From CAWDMN01 sp963803155 (lineage in GTDB: Bacteria > Acidobacteriota > Terriglobia > Versatilivoradales > Versatilivoraceae): a stretch of DNA of 64,000 nt. The stretch lies in assembly GCA_963803155.1 (NCBI GenBank), contig CAWDMN010000033.1:178200-242199 (forward strand), read 5' to 3'. Made by a program: the position numbers and the translations under genes. The notes under the pieces were generated by a model that saw only the letters and a list, made by a program, of their open reading frames with translations, searched no databases and was not told where the DNA came from. Shown one piece after another: positions 35,540-45,828 of this stretch (the first letter of the stretch is position 1; every line of letters starts with the position of its first letter).

Positions 35540-36354
35540 GAGTATCGTCGATCCGTGAAATGTGAGAAGCCCTAACACATCCTTACCGCACCATCCGGCC
35601 TCTCGCTTGGGGCTGTCTAGCGAATGGAGTCTTATCCCGAATGCATTCAGGGAAAAACGCCCGGATGCCAAAAAACGGCATTCGGGATAAAACTCTGTTG
35701 AACTGGACCGCGCCAAGACATTTGATAGTGCATGTGGATTGTAAAAAAGAGTTCGGGAAAAGGGAAGGATTTTGGATGGTCAGTGTTGGGAAAATGTGGA
35801 ATTGAAGCCGGGGGTAAAAGGGATCAGACTTGAATGTCGCTGACTTGGAGTCCATTTATAAAGGGTATAAAGCCGGTTTTGTTGGATGGGTTAGCGCATG
35901 GTGACAGCGGCCACCCGCGCGTAACCCATCAGGAGCAGGATGCGGCATCCCCGATGCGTTACGCTCTTCGAGCTAACCCGCCTTTTGGCGGGCTAACGCA
36001 TCCTACAAAAAATGCATTTCATACAAAGACTCTGCTTAAGGAGTATAAAGTCCCGGAGGGACAACGGAGCCTCTCCTGACTGTACAGCCGTCTACCAAGC
36101 TGATGGATGCACTTCTTTCAGCCCTTAGGGGAGACGGGTGAGGAACAACTGAGCAAAGACGCGCTGTCCCTGCCGCGACACAATTTGAAGAGTATTTGTC
36201 GCTATGGCGTCCATAAGCAAGGGCCATCCAGCTACAATGGCGGCCGGATTTCAATCATCGGCGTAACGCGAGAATTGGAAATTCCATATTTCAGATGAGA
36301 AAGTTCTTCGGTTCAGATACGATCGATTTCATAATGCCAGAACAGGGAGGAGGC
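35540..36354. other. Gene-free stretch with hairpins and repeat pieces
   Basis: TTATCCCGAATGC (35632-35644) and GCATTCGGGATAA (35678-35690) form a perfect 13-bp stem. GATGGGTTAGCGCATGGTGA and CGTAACCCATC near 35884-35930 form another inverted motif, followed by GCTAACCCGCCTTTTGGCGGG. From 36030, AAGTCCCGGAGGGACAACGG is a remnant of MITE A. No believable gene is present. Confidence 0.6.
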
Positions 36355-38262
36355 ATGAATAATCCATTTCGCATCCAATTGGGACATTCATCGGTGGCCG
36401 AGTGGAGTGGGTTTTCACGCCGAGATTTCGTTTTCCGAGCCCTGTGCCTGCCTGCGCTGTTCCTGGAGAGTGCGCGTCCCGCAAATCCTTCGCCAGCCGT
36501 TTCGGATGAAGCCTCCGGTTTAATTAGGATCAGGGTGATTGATGAAGAAACAGGCCGCTTGCTCCCATGTACAATCCAGGTAGTCAATAGCCAGGGAAAG
36601 ATTATTACCGCCAGCGAAAGTTATTCGAACGGATTTCGATCAACGGGGGAAGCGAAACTACAACTGTGCGCCGGGTCGGCGAAGATCCTCGTCACGAGAG
36701 GGTTTGATTATTACGGGAGCCGCCGGGAGATCCAAATCTCCCCTGGCCAGGAGCTGGATTTGCAAATCACTCTGAAACGGCGAACTCCACTTCGAGAAAA
36801 AGGATGGTATTGTTCAGACCATCATGTCCATATGATCCATGGCGAAAGCAAGATCCTGGTTGCTTTTTCAGATATTGCCCTGGCCGCCCGCAGTGAAGCC
36901 CTCGATTGTCTGTCCGTGGCGCAGCAGTGGAATCTTCCCAACCGGAATCCGGATTTGCTGGAAAAAGCCTGCCAGTCGGCGAGCACACGGGACTTTCAAA
37001 TGACTTGGAACCTGGAAGCGCCTAAAAACTACTATCGCGGCGATGCCTCTCGTTGTTTGGGTCACTGCTGGACGGTAGGAATGCGGGGATATGATGCGGA
37101 AGGCAAGAGCGTCATCGAGGAGCTTTTGAATCTGAGCGCTTGGGATTATGAAAGTGAGAAACCTCCCACGGCTAATTTTGAAAGCCATGCTTTGATCCAT
37201 GCTCAGGCGGGGATTGCCTGCTATAGTCATCCTTGCCGCTGGTGGCGTGGCCGTTGGGGAGGGAAGGGGATTTACCCAGTTGAATCCGACAAGTTTATTT
37301 CCAATATGGCCGTGGAACTGCCTTTCGACGTCATCGCCGGTCCCACTTTCGATGGAGTGGACATTTTGATGCAACCCCAGGAGCGGGAGGCCAACCGCCA
37401 AGCTATGCAGCTCTGGTTTTTGCTTCTGAATCATGGTTATCGGATTGCAGCCACGGCTTCCTCGGATTCCACATTTGACAATCCCGGCGGCGGAGTTCCG
37501 GGCAAGGTTCGGATTTACACTCGGTTGGAGCGTGAATATTCTCTTTCCAAGCTGGCTGCCGCAATCAAGCAGGGACGAAGTTTTGTAACCAGTGGCCCGT
37601 TGCTGCATTTCCGAATGGATGATGCTGAGGTCGGTTCAATCTTGCATCTCGATGGGCCGAGGCGGTTGAAGGCTCACATAGAAGCCTGGGCGGCAGGATT
37701 CCCCGGCGAGCATCTCACTGTGGTCGAGCTGATCAAAAATGGAGAAGTGGTAAAAGGCTGGGATCTCCCCGCGCATCCTGAGTCAATCACACTGGAAACC
37801 GAAGTGGAGGAATCCGATACCTGCTGGTACATTGCCCGAGTCATGGGCTCCGACGAAAACCAGATTGCCATTACCAACCCAGTGTATTTGGAAGGCCACG
37901 GCTATCATCCTCCACCACCCACTTCAGCCCAAGTGACGCTTTCCATTCAAGAAGCTCGCACCGGCCGGTTGCTTTCAGGTATTTGCCGGATCGTAGAGAG
38001 GATTGGCCGTCAATCGCGGGTATTGCGGAGCGTAAAATTTGAAGACGGCAAGCTGCAATTGACTGCCCCGGCCACCTCTCGCTTGCGGATTGAAGCGGAA
38101 GGACACGAACCCGCCGAAAAGAGCATCTTCCTTGATTATCCTCCCCTCCTGGATTTCACCTTGAACCTGCGCGCCGAGGATTTGCTTGCCTGGAATACTT
38201 TTGAGCGCTCACGGTCGCTGCTAAATGATGAGCATCTTTCCTTTGAGCTTGAACCAGGTTGA
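36355..38262 (+). CDS. CehA/McbA-type PHP-fold metallohydrolase, probably exported
   Basis: The start ATG 36355 has a very strong ribosome site (GGGAGGAGG), so the upstream ATG at 36295 is unlikely. Residues about 20-35 carry SRRDFVFRALCLPALF, a Tat-like signal. A carboxypeptidase-regulatory-like domain comes first (IRVIDEETGRLLPCTIQVVN), then the PHP-like core: GWYCSDHHVHMIHGES (HxH), AGIACYSHPCRWW and SSDSTFDNPGGGVPGKVRIY. The C-terminal third is beta-rich (VTLSIQEARTGRLLSGICRI). CehA/McbA relatives hydrolyse esters such as carbaryl. Here a carbohydrate ester or phosphoester is equally possible. The 635-residue length is normal. No operon partner. Confidence 0.82.
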   Translation: MNNPFRIQLGHSSVAEWSGFSRRDFVFRALCLPALFLESARPANPSPAVSDEASGLIRIRVIDEETGRLLPCTIQVVNSQGKIITASESYSNGFRSTGEAKLQLCAGSAKILVTRGFDYYGSRREIQISPGQELDLQITLKRRTPLREKGWYCSDHHVHMIHGESKILVAFSDIALAARSEALDCLSVAQQWNLPNRNPDLLEKACQSASTRDFQMTWNLEAPKNYYRGDASRCLGHCWTVGMRGYDAEGKSVIEELLNLSAWDYESEKPPTANFESHALIHAQAGIACYSHPCRWWRGRWGGKGIYPVESDKFISNMAVELPFDVIAGPTFDGVDILMQPQEREANRQAMQLWFLLLNHGYRIAATASSDSTFDNPGGGVPGKVRIYTRLEREYSLSKLAAAIKQGRSFVTSGPLLHFRMDDAEVGSILHLDGPRRLKAHIEAWAAGFPGEHLTVVELIKNGEVVKGWDLPAHPESITLETEVEESDTCWYIARVMGSDENQIAITNPVYLEGHGYHPPPPTSAQVTLSIQEARTGRLLSGICRIVERIGRQSRVLRSVKFEDGKLQLTAPATSRLRIEAEGHEPAEKSIFLDYPPLLDFTLNLRAEDLLAWNTFERSRSLLNDEHLSFELEPG

Positions 38263-38871
38263 AATCAGCCTGAATCCTCCGGATGGAATGCCGCTGACGA
38301 ATCTGCACCAGGGGAGCCGCGGACCTATGCTCCGTGACAAAATAGACCTTAGTAGTTGCGCTATAATTCAAATTGCGCAAGGTTGCCGGGCGCTCCATTT
38401 TGATTGGTTTCCTCCCTTCGGGCCAGTTCCCGATGATTGGATGACGTGCTGTTTAAGCAATATTGATTTACAATTTTCCAAGGTTCGCACCCGCCATGGA
38501 AAGACATGTCGGAATACGGCAAATCCCTCTTTTTGGTAATTTACCCACTGGAATAAGCCGAAAACATAACAGGGTGAGAGGAATTGAGCCAGGATGAAAA
38601 AAAATTGCCAAATTCTTGTAACCACTCAAGACCCTGGGTTATTCATCTTGCATCCCTTCGGGATTATTTTTGAAAGCGCGATATGAAATGTCCCCCCGGA
38701 CATTTCATTGTTCGCGCAACTTTTGATTTGCTCTGCCTGGGTGCTGAGTAGTTACAAATTCTTTTTTAAGACGTATGGACTGTGAACCAATTAAAGCTGA
38801 ATAAACCAGGAAAGCTGCAACCGAGCGAGAGCGGATTTCTGCCTGACACTACCCGCGTGCTGAATTGGAGG
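38263..38871. repeat. Gap holding nested-hairpin repeat, copy 2
   Basis: At 38676-38717 the outer GCGCGA/TCGCGC stem encloses GAAATGTCC (38685-38693) and GGACATTTC (38698-38706), as at 15695. The flanking TATTCATCTTGCATCCCTTC and GGTGCTGAGTAGTTACAAAT are shared too. The rest of the gap shows no gene. Confidence 0.78.
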
Positions 38872-41800
38872 ATGAAAGAGCTGGCAATTGCTCCTCTCTT
38901 GTTCCTCCTTCTGATCTGTGCCGCCTGCCGCCAACAACCTTCCGCCCCCGGTGGTTTGCCCTTAACCCGCATAGATACAATTCGCGGCCTCACGGCGGAA
39001 ATTGCCGCCAAGGGTCTGCCTGTAAAAATTCGGGCAATCGTTACCTATATCGATCCCGCCTCAAACCTTTTCTTTGTGCATGATAAAAGCCAGGGAATTT
39101 ATGTTGAGATGTTGGGACGGGATCTTTCCTTGTCTTCCGGCAGCCTGATTGAATTGGAAGGGAAAACCGATCGCGGGACCATCACCCCGATCATTTTGGA
39201 TCCGCAAGTCAAACAGTTGGGACAAAGTGAATTTCCGGCGGCTTCATTCATTCCCCTGGCGGAACTGCTCGATGGAAAACAAGAATGCCAGTGGATCGAA
39301 ACCCAAGGGGTTGTGCGCAGCCTCAAGCGCGTGGGAGATCGCGTCCAACTCGAAGTGGCCGATTTGTCGGCCCAGTTGCAGGTTGTGGTCTATGATTATC
39401 CGGGAGCAAATGCCCGTGATTTGGTGGATGCCAGGATTCAGTTCCGTGGAGTGGTAGGGGTTCATGCCAACGCCAATCGGGAAATCGTAAAGGTTCAACT
39501 TTTTGTTCCGAGTCAGCGTGAAATCCACATTCTGGACCCCGCCCCGCAAGATCTCTTTTCTTTGCCCGTCCAATCCATATCGAAGATTCAACAGATGTCG
39601 CAATCGTCGCTTCAGCCCCATCGCGTGCGGGTACAAGGGGCGGCGATGCCCAGAGAACCTGGACAACCACTGATGGTTCAAGATTCCACGGGGAATGTGG
39701 AATTGATCAGCGATCAACCCAATCTGGTGAAACCGGGAGATCGTTTGGATGTGATTGGTTTTCTGTCGGTCAGAGAACACAAGCTGCTCCTCGAAAATGC
39801 TATTTTTGTTCCCTTCGCCCCTCCTCCTTCTCCCAGCATGGCCGCAAATTCATTGCCGGCGTTAACTGAGATTGCGAAGATCAGGAAACTAAGTGGCCGC
39901 GAGGCCCGAAAAAATTATCCGGTCAAAGTTCGTGGGGTTGTAACTTATGCCGATCCGGACCCTCCCATGATTTTTGTCCAGGATGCCTCCTGGGGAATTT
40001 ATGTCAATACTTTGAGCCAGCCCCTCGACCTTAAGACGGGTCACTTAGTAGAAATAGAGGGCAACACGGAAGCTGGTGCAACCTATCCCGTGATTTTCAC
40101 ACGAAAAGTCAGAGACCTCGGGATGGCTCCCCTACCCGCCGCGAAGTCCGTAACTGTCGATCAATTTTTTTATGGCGAAGCCGATAGCCTCCGCGTTGAG
40201 TTGGAAGGCATTGTCCGGACTGTATCCGGAGATTCCGATCATGCTTTTCTGGAACTAGTGAGTGGAGGAATTCGTTTCCCGGTTATCATTCCGGGTTATC
40301 AGAACCGCCGGCTCCCCTTGGAATTGGTGGATAGCCGTATCCGCATCCGCGGCTCCGTGGGGATTCTGGTCAATTTGAAAAACCAAATCAACGGGTCCCG
40401 CCTTTATACTCCAGACATCCGGGACATAACCATCATTCAATCGGCGCCGGGGGACCCCTTCTCCATGCCGATTCGGCCGATTAATAGCCTGATGAATTTT
40501 TCCTCTGGAAATTTCTCCGGCCATAGGATTCGAATTCAAGGATCGATCCTGTACAACCAACTTGGCCGGTATTTCTATATTCGCGATGCCTCAGGTTCCA
40601 CTTACGTCCAAACCCGCCAGGAGATTGGGGCTGTTCCGGGATCAGTCGTGGATGTAGTGGGATTTCCCACCTTGGGGAATCCCGTTAACACCCTGGAAGA
40701 TGCCATTTTTAAAAATCAAGGGGACATTCGAGAGTTATCTGTCAAAGCCGTGAGCGCTGAACAGGCGTTGTCGGGCCAATATCATGGCGATTTAATCCGA
40801 ATCGAAGCGGAGCTTCTCAGTCAGTCCAATACATCCACGGGACAAGCGCTGGTGTTGAAAGCCCGGAAGACCATTTTCGAGGCTGCACTCGACGATCAGA
40901 AATCGATGACCCCCGCGCTGACGGAAGGGAGCCATCTGGAACTTACAGGAATTTGCCTGCATAAAATGGAGCCCACTCAGGGTCCATCCTTTAAGTTGTT
41001 GTTGCGAACCAGCCGGGACATCCGAATCCTGAAAAATGCTCCATGGTGGACTCCCATTCACACCGCATGGATTTTGGGTATTTTCCTTTTGGCTATTCTC
41101 ATTTCCTTTAGCTGGGGGATCACTCTCAAACAGCGCATTAAACAACAGACCCTTATCATCCGGCAGCGAATTGAGCACGAAGCCGTTTTGGAAAAAGAGT
41201 ATCGTGAACTTTTTGAGAATTCGAACGATGTCGTTTTTGCCTTCGATTTGGATGGAATGTTGACCTCGTTCAATAAGGCAGGGGAAAGCCTGATAGGTTA
41301 TACACACCAAGAATTGCTGCGGATGACCTTTGCCCAGATCCTGGCCCCCGGTCAAGCTCAGGCAGTCCAAGAAAGAATTCGGCAAAAAATTGCGGGCAGT
41401 CCATCCGTCCCCTTTGAAATCGAATTGCTGGCCAAAGATGGACATCGAATTTCGATGGAGGTAACCGCCGACTTGATTTATCGGGAAGGGAAACCCACGG
41501 GATTGCGAGGGATTGGCCGTGATGTCACCCAACGCAAGCAGGCGAATGCCGCGCTCAAGGCCAGCGAAGACCGCTTGCGCCAGGCACAGAAGCTTGAGTC
41601 GATTGGGACTCTGGCAGGCGGGATTGCTCATGACTTTAACAACATCCTGGGCGCCATTATTGGCTACGCGGAACTCTCCATTATCGATGCACGTAATCCG
41701 GAAGCGATCATCCCCAACCAGGAACAGATTCTGGCGGCCGGCAGACGAGCTCGCGATTTGATTCGGCAGATCCTCACCTTTAGCCGCAAACTGGAGCAGG

Positions 41801-42732
41801 AACGAAAGCCGATTCTGCTTCAAGACATTGTCGAAGAGACTTCGACGCTCCTGCGGGCCACCTTGCCCTCCACCATCGACATTCAGCTCAAAATCGATCC
41901 GGCTTGCAAACCAGTCTGGGCGGACCCTTCCCAGATGCATCAGATCGTCATGAATTTGGCCACAAATGCCGGCCACGCCATGCGCTCGGAGGGAGGCATC
42001 TTGACCCTGGGGGTCAGTGTGGTCAAATCCGGCCTTGAAGTTCCCGGCGTGTCTCTCCGAGATTGGGAAGGTGAGGGAGTCTGCTTATTCGTGAGTGACA
42101 CCGGCCGCGGAATGCAGGCTGATACCGTCAAGCGAATCTTCGATCCCTATTTCACGACCAAGCCGGTGGGCGACGGCAGCGGCTTGGGATTGGCTGTGGT
42201 ACATGGGATCGTCCAGAGTCACAAAGGAGCAATCCAGGTGGAAAGCCAGCCTGGCGAGGGGGCTGTCTTTCGCATTTATCTTCCCTGCAGTGAGGTTAAG
42301 GCCACGGAGCCAGTCGTGGAAAAAACCATGCAATTGCCCAGGGGTAAAGGGAACATCCTTTTCGTGGATGATGAAGAGGTCATTGTCGATTTGGAGGACA
42401 GGACTCTCCAAAGGCTGGGTTACAGCGTCACCGCGAAGAAAAACAGTCTGGAGGCCCTGGCTGCGTTTCAGGCTGCTCCTGACTCGTTTGACTTGGTGAT
42501 CACCGACCAAACCATGCCCCATATGACGGGGCTACGCCTGGCGCGGGAATTGAAGAAGATCCGGCCGGAACTTCCCATCATTCTCTGCACCGGATTCAGC
42601 GAAGAGGCGTCTCCCGAGAAAGCCCTGCAGGCAGGCATCTCCATTCATCTTTTTAAGCCTGTGAGCACTCGGGACCTGGCCCAGGCCATCCAAAAAGCGA
42701 TGGATAAAAAGACGCCAGACATGAAAAACTGA
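38872..42732 (+). CDS. Large hybrid histidine kinase with duplicated periplasmic sensor
   Basis: The ATG 38872 start gives 1286 residues opening with a lipoprotein-like or membrane signal MKELAIAPLLFLLLICAACR; GTG 38782 is an alternative without a clear ribosome site. The periplasmic part has two related units of about 330 residues: IRGLTAEIAAKGLPVKIRAI then VTYIDPASNLFFVHDKSQGI, and later IRKLSGREARKNYPVKVRGV then VTYADPDPPMIFVQDASWGI. Each unit seems to hold several OB-like beta subdomains. A TM segment (about 727-748) leads to PAS (about 775-890), HisKA with GGIAHDFNNILG (His near 920), HATPase (VSDTGRGMQADTVKRIFDPY) and a receiver with LVITDQTMP (Asp near 1211). Autophosphorylation then transfer to its own receiver is expected. 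No output protein lies beside it. Confidence 0.87.
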   Translation: MKELAIAPLLFLLLICAACRQQPSAPGGLPLTRIDTIRGLTAEIAAKGLPVKIRAIVTYIDPASNLFFVHDKSQGIYVEMLGRDLSLSSGSLIELEGKTDRGTITPIILDPQVKQLGQSEFPAASFIPLAELLDGKQECQWIETQGVVRSLKRVGDRVQLEVADLSAQLQVVVYDYPGANARDLVDARIQFRGVVGVHANANREIVKVQLFVPSQREIHILDPAPQDLFSLPVQSISKIQQMSQSSLQPHRVRVQGAAMPREPGQPLMVQDSTGNVELISDQPNLVKPGDRLDVIGFLSVREHKLLLENAIFVPFAPPPSPSMAANSLPALTEIAKIRKLSGREARKNYPVKVRGVVTYADPDPPMIFVQDASWGIYVNTLSQPLDLKTGHLVEIEGNTEAGATYPVIFTRKVRDLGMAPLPAAKSVTVDQFFYGEADSLRVELEGIVRTVSGDSDHAFLELVSGGIRFPVIIPGYQNRRLPLELVDSRIRIRGSVGILVNLKNQINGSRLYTPDIRDITIIQSAPGDPFSMPIRPINSLMNFSSGNFSGHRIRIQGSILYNQLGRYFYIRDASGSTYVQTRQEIGAVPGSVVDVVGFPTLGNPVNTLEDAIFKNQGDIRELSVKAVSAEQALSGQYHGDLIRIEAELLSQSNTSTGQALVLKARKTIFEAALDDQKSMTPALTEGSHLELTGICLHKMEPTQGPSFKLLLRTSRDIRILKNAPWWTPIHTAWILGIFLLAILISFSWGITLKQRIKQQTLIIRQRIEHEAVLEKEYRELFENSNDVVFAFDLDGMLTSFNKAGESLIGYTHQELLRMTFAQILAPGQAQAVQERIRQKIAGSPSVPFEIELLAKDGHRISMEVTADLIYREGKPTGLRGIGRDVTQRKQANAALKASEDRLRQAQKLESIGTLAGGIAHDFNNILGAIIGYAELSIIDARNPEAIIPNQEQILAAGRRARDLIRQILTFSRKLEQERKPILLQDIVEETSTLLRATLPSTIDIQLKIDPACKPVWADPSQMHQIVMNLATNAGHAMRSEGGILTLGVSVVKSGLEVPGVSLRDWEGEGVCLFVSDTGRGMQADTVKRIFDPYFTTKPVGDGSGLGLAVVHGIVQSHKGAIQVESQPGEGAVFRIYLPCSEVKATEPVVEKTMQLPRGKGNILFVDDEEVIVDLEDRTLQRLGYSVTAKKNSLEALAAFQAAPDSFDLVITDQTMPHMTGLRLARELKKIRPELPIILCTGFSEEASPEKALQAGISIHLFKPVSTRDLAQAIQKAMDKKTPDMKN

Positions 42733-42767
42733 AAGTATTATAGGCACCCTTCCCGCACCCCGCGACT

Positions 42768-44294
42768 TCAGTGAGTTTTCAAAATCGCGGGCTTCAATGT
42801 CCAGGCTTGGAGACGCGCTTCTTCCATGATCTGGGGGGAATGAAATCCCTGAGGAAAGATCACCCACCCCCAGAGGCGCGGATCATCGCTGGCAATGTAT
42901 TGATCAGCCGTGAATTTTCCCCTCCGCAAAAAGACAATTTCAGGCGGCCGGCCATTCGCTATCAAATCCGCCACCACCTTGCCCAGCGTGGCCAGGTAAT
43001 CCTCGGGGGATAGAGGGTTTGCTCCCATCCAGATTTCCGCTGAAATTTGATGGCTCTTCTCTAAGCCATCCTGCACGTCCCGGCAGCTCGAGAAAAACTG
43101 TTTCCAGCCTATGGACACTAGTGACGCTGCTTCCTGGGTCCGTCTCGGAGGCCCATAATTGAATTCGAAATAACCTTGTTCGGGAATCTTTCCTTCCTTC
43201 AAAAACGCGGATAAAAAGCGGTTGAGCAGGGAAAAAACCTCAGCTGCTGAAAGGGCAAAATCGGCTCTACGCTGGAAATTAATCTCTTCCTGCATGGCTT
43301 GTGCCAGTTCCAGGATTTCCTGCTTCGAGAAGCTCCTCCGTAGGCTCTCGTCGGGATAGAGAGCCAGGAGTTCCCTGCCTGCGGCGAATTTTACTTCGGG
43401 CCGACTCTTCAGAAAAGTCATGAAATCCCGAAAATTTTTAAAACTCTCATCAATTGCGGCAGCCGTTTTGGTGGGAGGCAACTTCCACTGCCGTCGTGGT
43501 GGATTGGCCCCCCTCGCAAAATTGACGGCATCCCAGAATTCCTCATGAACAAATTCGCAAGGATGGTAGTAAATGCTGACGAGTCCTCCCCCTTGGGCCC
43601 GCAATCCGCTGGAAATTTCCTCAAATCTGGATCGAGCTGTCTCGAGATCCTCGGCTTGTCGCAGTTCCACTCGGATCACATTCTTGCCCAGATTCAGAAC
43701 ATTCAGAATCCCGCCATACCAGAATGGTTCCTGATTGAGGCCTAGATGACGGCTTTCATCCAAGTAAAGCCCCACACCCCATTGCCGCAAGACAGCGTAA
43801 GCTTGTGGGGTCCAGGAACTGCCGGGTTGGCCGTAGCAAACCGGCTCCTGTCCAAAAATGCGCCGCACATCTTCAAAGCCAGCCCGCTCGGAACGGTCAA
43901 ACTCCCGCACTCCCTCCTCCCACCCCATTCGGGAGAGACGTTCAGCCGGTGTTGGATGGATACTGTGCCAGTTGGAATGGTATCCGATATCGTGCTGGCG
44001 AAGCGCCGCAATGACGTCCTGCCGGCCTCGTCGCTCCAAGGTCCGGGCTTTTTCACCAACGACTTTGAAGGTTGCCTTGATTCCATTCTCGTGCAGGAAA
44101 CTTGCCAGCTGCATAGCCGCATCATCACTGGCGGGAAGGATAAAATCCTCGGTGTCAAACCATAAAGTGACATATACCGAGCCATCCCCTGACGTGGAAA
44201 CGGGCTTCAAACCGGCGCCTGTAGCCGGATTGTCCAAACAGGAAATCGCGAGGCTGAGGATTAGCAAATTGAGCAAGCGAAATTTTCTGATCAT
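42768..44294 (-). CDS. NodB-like polysaccharide deacetylase, secreted
   Basis: The 508-residue protein starts at ATG 44294 behind AAGGAAAG. MIRKFRLLNLLILSLAISC is a signal peptide, possibly a lipoprotein. The NodB fold is shown by WFDTEDF (motif 1, first metal Asp), NGIKATFKVVGEKARTL, GYHSNWHSIHP (motif 2, HSxxH) and YGQPGSSWTPQAYAVLRQWG (motif 3). About 200 extra residues at the C-terminus (from about 310) are unusual for a plain deacetylase and I cannot assign them. Family members remove N- or O-acetyl groups from chitin, peptidoglycan or xylan. It converges with the kinase gene, 35 bases apart, and is followed upstream by the agarase-like gene on the same strand. Confidence 0.82.
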   Translation of the reverse strand: MIRKFRLLNLLILSLAISCLDNPATGAGLKPVSTSGDGSVYVTLWFDTEDFILPASDDAAMQLASFLHENGIKATFKVVGEKARTLERRGRQDVIAALRQHDIGYHSNWHSIHPTPAERLSRMGWEEGVREFDRSERAGFEDVRRIFGQEPVCYGQPGSSWTPQAYAVLRQWGVGLYLDESRHLGLNQEPFWYGGILNVLNLGKNVIRVELRQAEDLETARSRFEEISSGLRAQGGGLVSIYYHPCEFVHEEFWDAVNFARGANPPRRQWKLPPTKTAAAIDESFKNFRDFMTFLKSRPEVKFAAGRELLALYPDESLRRSFSKQEILELAQAMQEEINFQRRADFALSAAEVFSLLNRFLSAFLKEGKIPEQGYFEFNYGPPRRTQEAASLVSIGWKQFFSSCRDVQDGLEKSHQISAEIWMGANPLSPEDYLATLGKVVADLIANGRPPEIVFLRRGKFTADQYIASDDPRLWGWVIFPQGFHSPQIMEEARLQAWTLKPAILKTH

Positions 44295-44577
44295 TTTCTT
44301 TCCTTGAAAAAATCCTCTTCGGAAGGGCCGACTGTCCGGTATAGCTTGACTTGATTCCTATGGCCGCAAAATTAAGGTCCCGAAGCATCGACTGTGCCTC
44401 ACGGGCAACCTCATGAGGGGAGAAAAGTATCTTTCCCTCATCTTAATCCGTCAGGGAAAATTCATGGGACTCAAAAGTAATATAGCGGACGGACGAGCCG
44501 GGACCCGCTTAAAAGTTCAGGCGCTTGTCCGGTCGATGGGCACTGTCAGACGCTTGCTGCGCAAGCGATACAATCTT

Positions 44578-45828
44578 TTATTGGCCCGTTTTTGCGGCCA
44601 AGGACTCAATACCCGCGTTCACCTTTTTCATCTGTTCAGTGAGCACTTCCCAGGGGGTATCGTCTATTTTGACGAGACCGTAGTTGCTGTTTTCCCCATC
44701 AAAACGCCCCTCCTTCGGTTCGTCACAATATTCAAACCAGTGGAAGCCAACAGAGCCGGGGAGGGCCGCCAAATCCTGAACATAATCGGTGAAATGGCTG
44801 GCGCGTTCTCCCTGGGTGGCGAGCGGCTTTCCGGCGCCTTTGGTGTTCGGAAGCCCGCTGTCCATGGCCTTGAAGCTGAATTCCGTGATCATGACAGGCT
44901 TTCCCGTCAGACTGGTTAATTTTGTGAGCATCTCCAGCGGCGCCTTGGCGGAATAGTTGTTGTAAGAAATAACATCCAGATAAGGGCCCAATCCCCGCAA
45001 AACCGGATCCGGAGCGTATCCACCGAACCGGCAGCCGATGACCATATGGTTGGGATCATGGCGCAGAATCGCCTCCCGGCAGAGACGTCCATATTCTGCT
45101 GCCAATTTTTGTTGAAAGTCCGCCTTGTCAGCCACCGACAGCTTCTCGCGGAAGCTTCCTCGTTCTTTCAAAAACTTCATAGCTTCGGCATTCCCCGGCG
45201 CACTTTCCGGCAATTTTAAATAACTCTCCAGAAGGCTTTCTTTGGACCGCCAATCCGGCCCCCAGCGCAACTCATTGTCAGTAAAGTAGCCCAATAACCA
45301 AGGGTCAGCTTTCAGTGCGGTGCATTTCGTCTTCGCGACATTATTCAGACCTTCTCGGAAGGAGGCATCGAACAGATCCGGGAATCCGCCCTTCAGCCAG
45401 AGATCTTCATTGGCCGAGGCTGCCATGTCCAAGATCATTGTATAAGCCAATCCCACGCCATTCATTTCGCCGGAAGACCAAGCTCCTACCGTGTTGAAAT
45501 TCCAACCTCGCAAACGCTCAGCGGTGGCCTGCGCCCACTTCCCCGGAGTTCCGTACTTTTCCCGATTGGTTTTTTCATAAGGAGAATATTTCAAGCTGGG
45601 GATTACATCGGGAATAAAGGATATATTGCAGACTCCTTTGGAAAAGAAAACATTTCCTTCCGGAGAAACCAACCACCAGCGGTTGTTGATCTTTTCAGCA
45701 TGGAAGAATCCGGTCCCGGTTCCTTTCAGTTTGGTCCAACCACCGTACGAGTCATACAAACCTGGTTCCGCCAGAGTTTGCAAGCACAGAGCGGCATTCA
45801 TCAGGAGAAAACAAATTGCTTTTTTCAT
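44578..45828 (-). CDS. Secreted glycoside hydrolase, agarase-like (clan A)
   Basis: The start ATG 45828 lies behind GAGGGAA; signal peptide MKKAICFLLMNAALCLQTLA. The barrel contains KINNRWWLVSPEGNVFFSKG, DPWLLGYFTDNELRWGPDW with the acid/base Glu in DNE, and KPVMITEFSFKAMDSGLPN with a candidate nucleophile Glu. Near the end SVGFHWFEYCDEPKEGRFDG is also typical. The layout resembles GH50/GH86-like agarases and other GH-A enzymes. The 416-residue length is short for GH50. Substrate cannot be told. It may be co-transcribed with the deacetylase downstream, 283 bases away. Confidence 0.75.
   Translation of the reverse strand: MKKAICFLLMNAALCLQTLAEPGLYDSYGGWTKLKGTGTGFFHAEKINNRWWLVSPEGNVFFSKGVCNISFIPDVIPSLKYSPYEKTNREKYGTPGKWAQATAERLRGWNFNTVGAWSSGEMNGVGLAYTMILDMAASANEDLWLKGGFPDLFDASFREGLNNVAKTKCTALKADPWLLGYFTDNELRWGPDWRSKESLLESYLKLPESAPGNAEAMKFLKERGSFREKLSVADKADFQQKLAAEYGRLCREAILRHDPNHMVIGCRFGGYAPDPVLRGLGPYLDVISYNNYSAKAPLEMLTKLTSLTGKPVMITEFSFKAMDSGLPNTKGAGKPLATQGERASHFTDYVQDLAALPGSVGFHWFEYCDEPKEGRFDGENSNYGLVKIDDTPWEVLTEQMKKVNAGIESLAAKTGQ

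Noticed and set aside
40792..41976. 394-residue minus-strand open frame
   Set aside because: Antisense to the hybrid kinase core with clear PAS and HisKA motifs; no recognisable domain.
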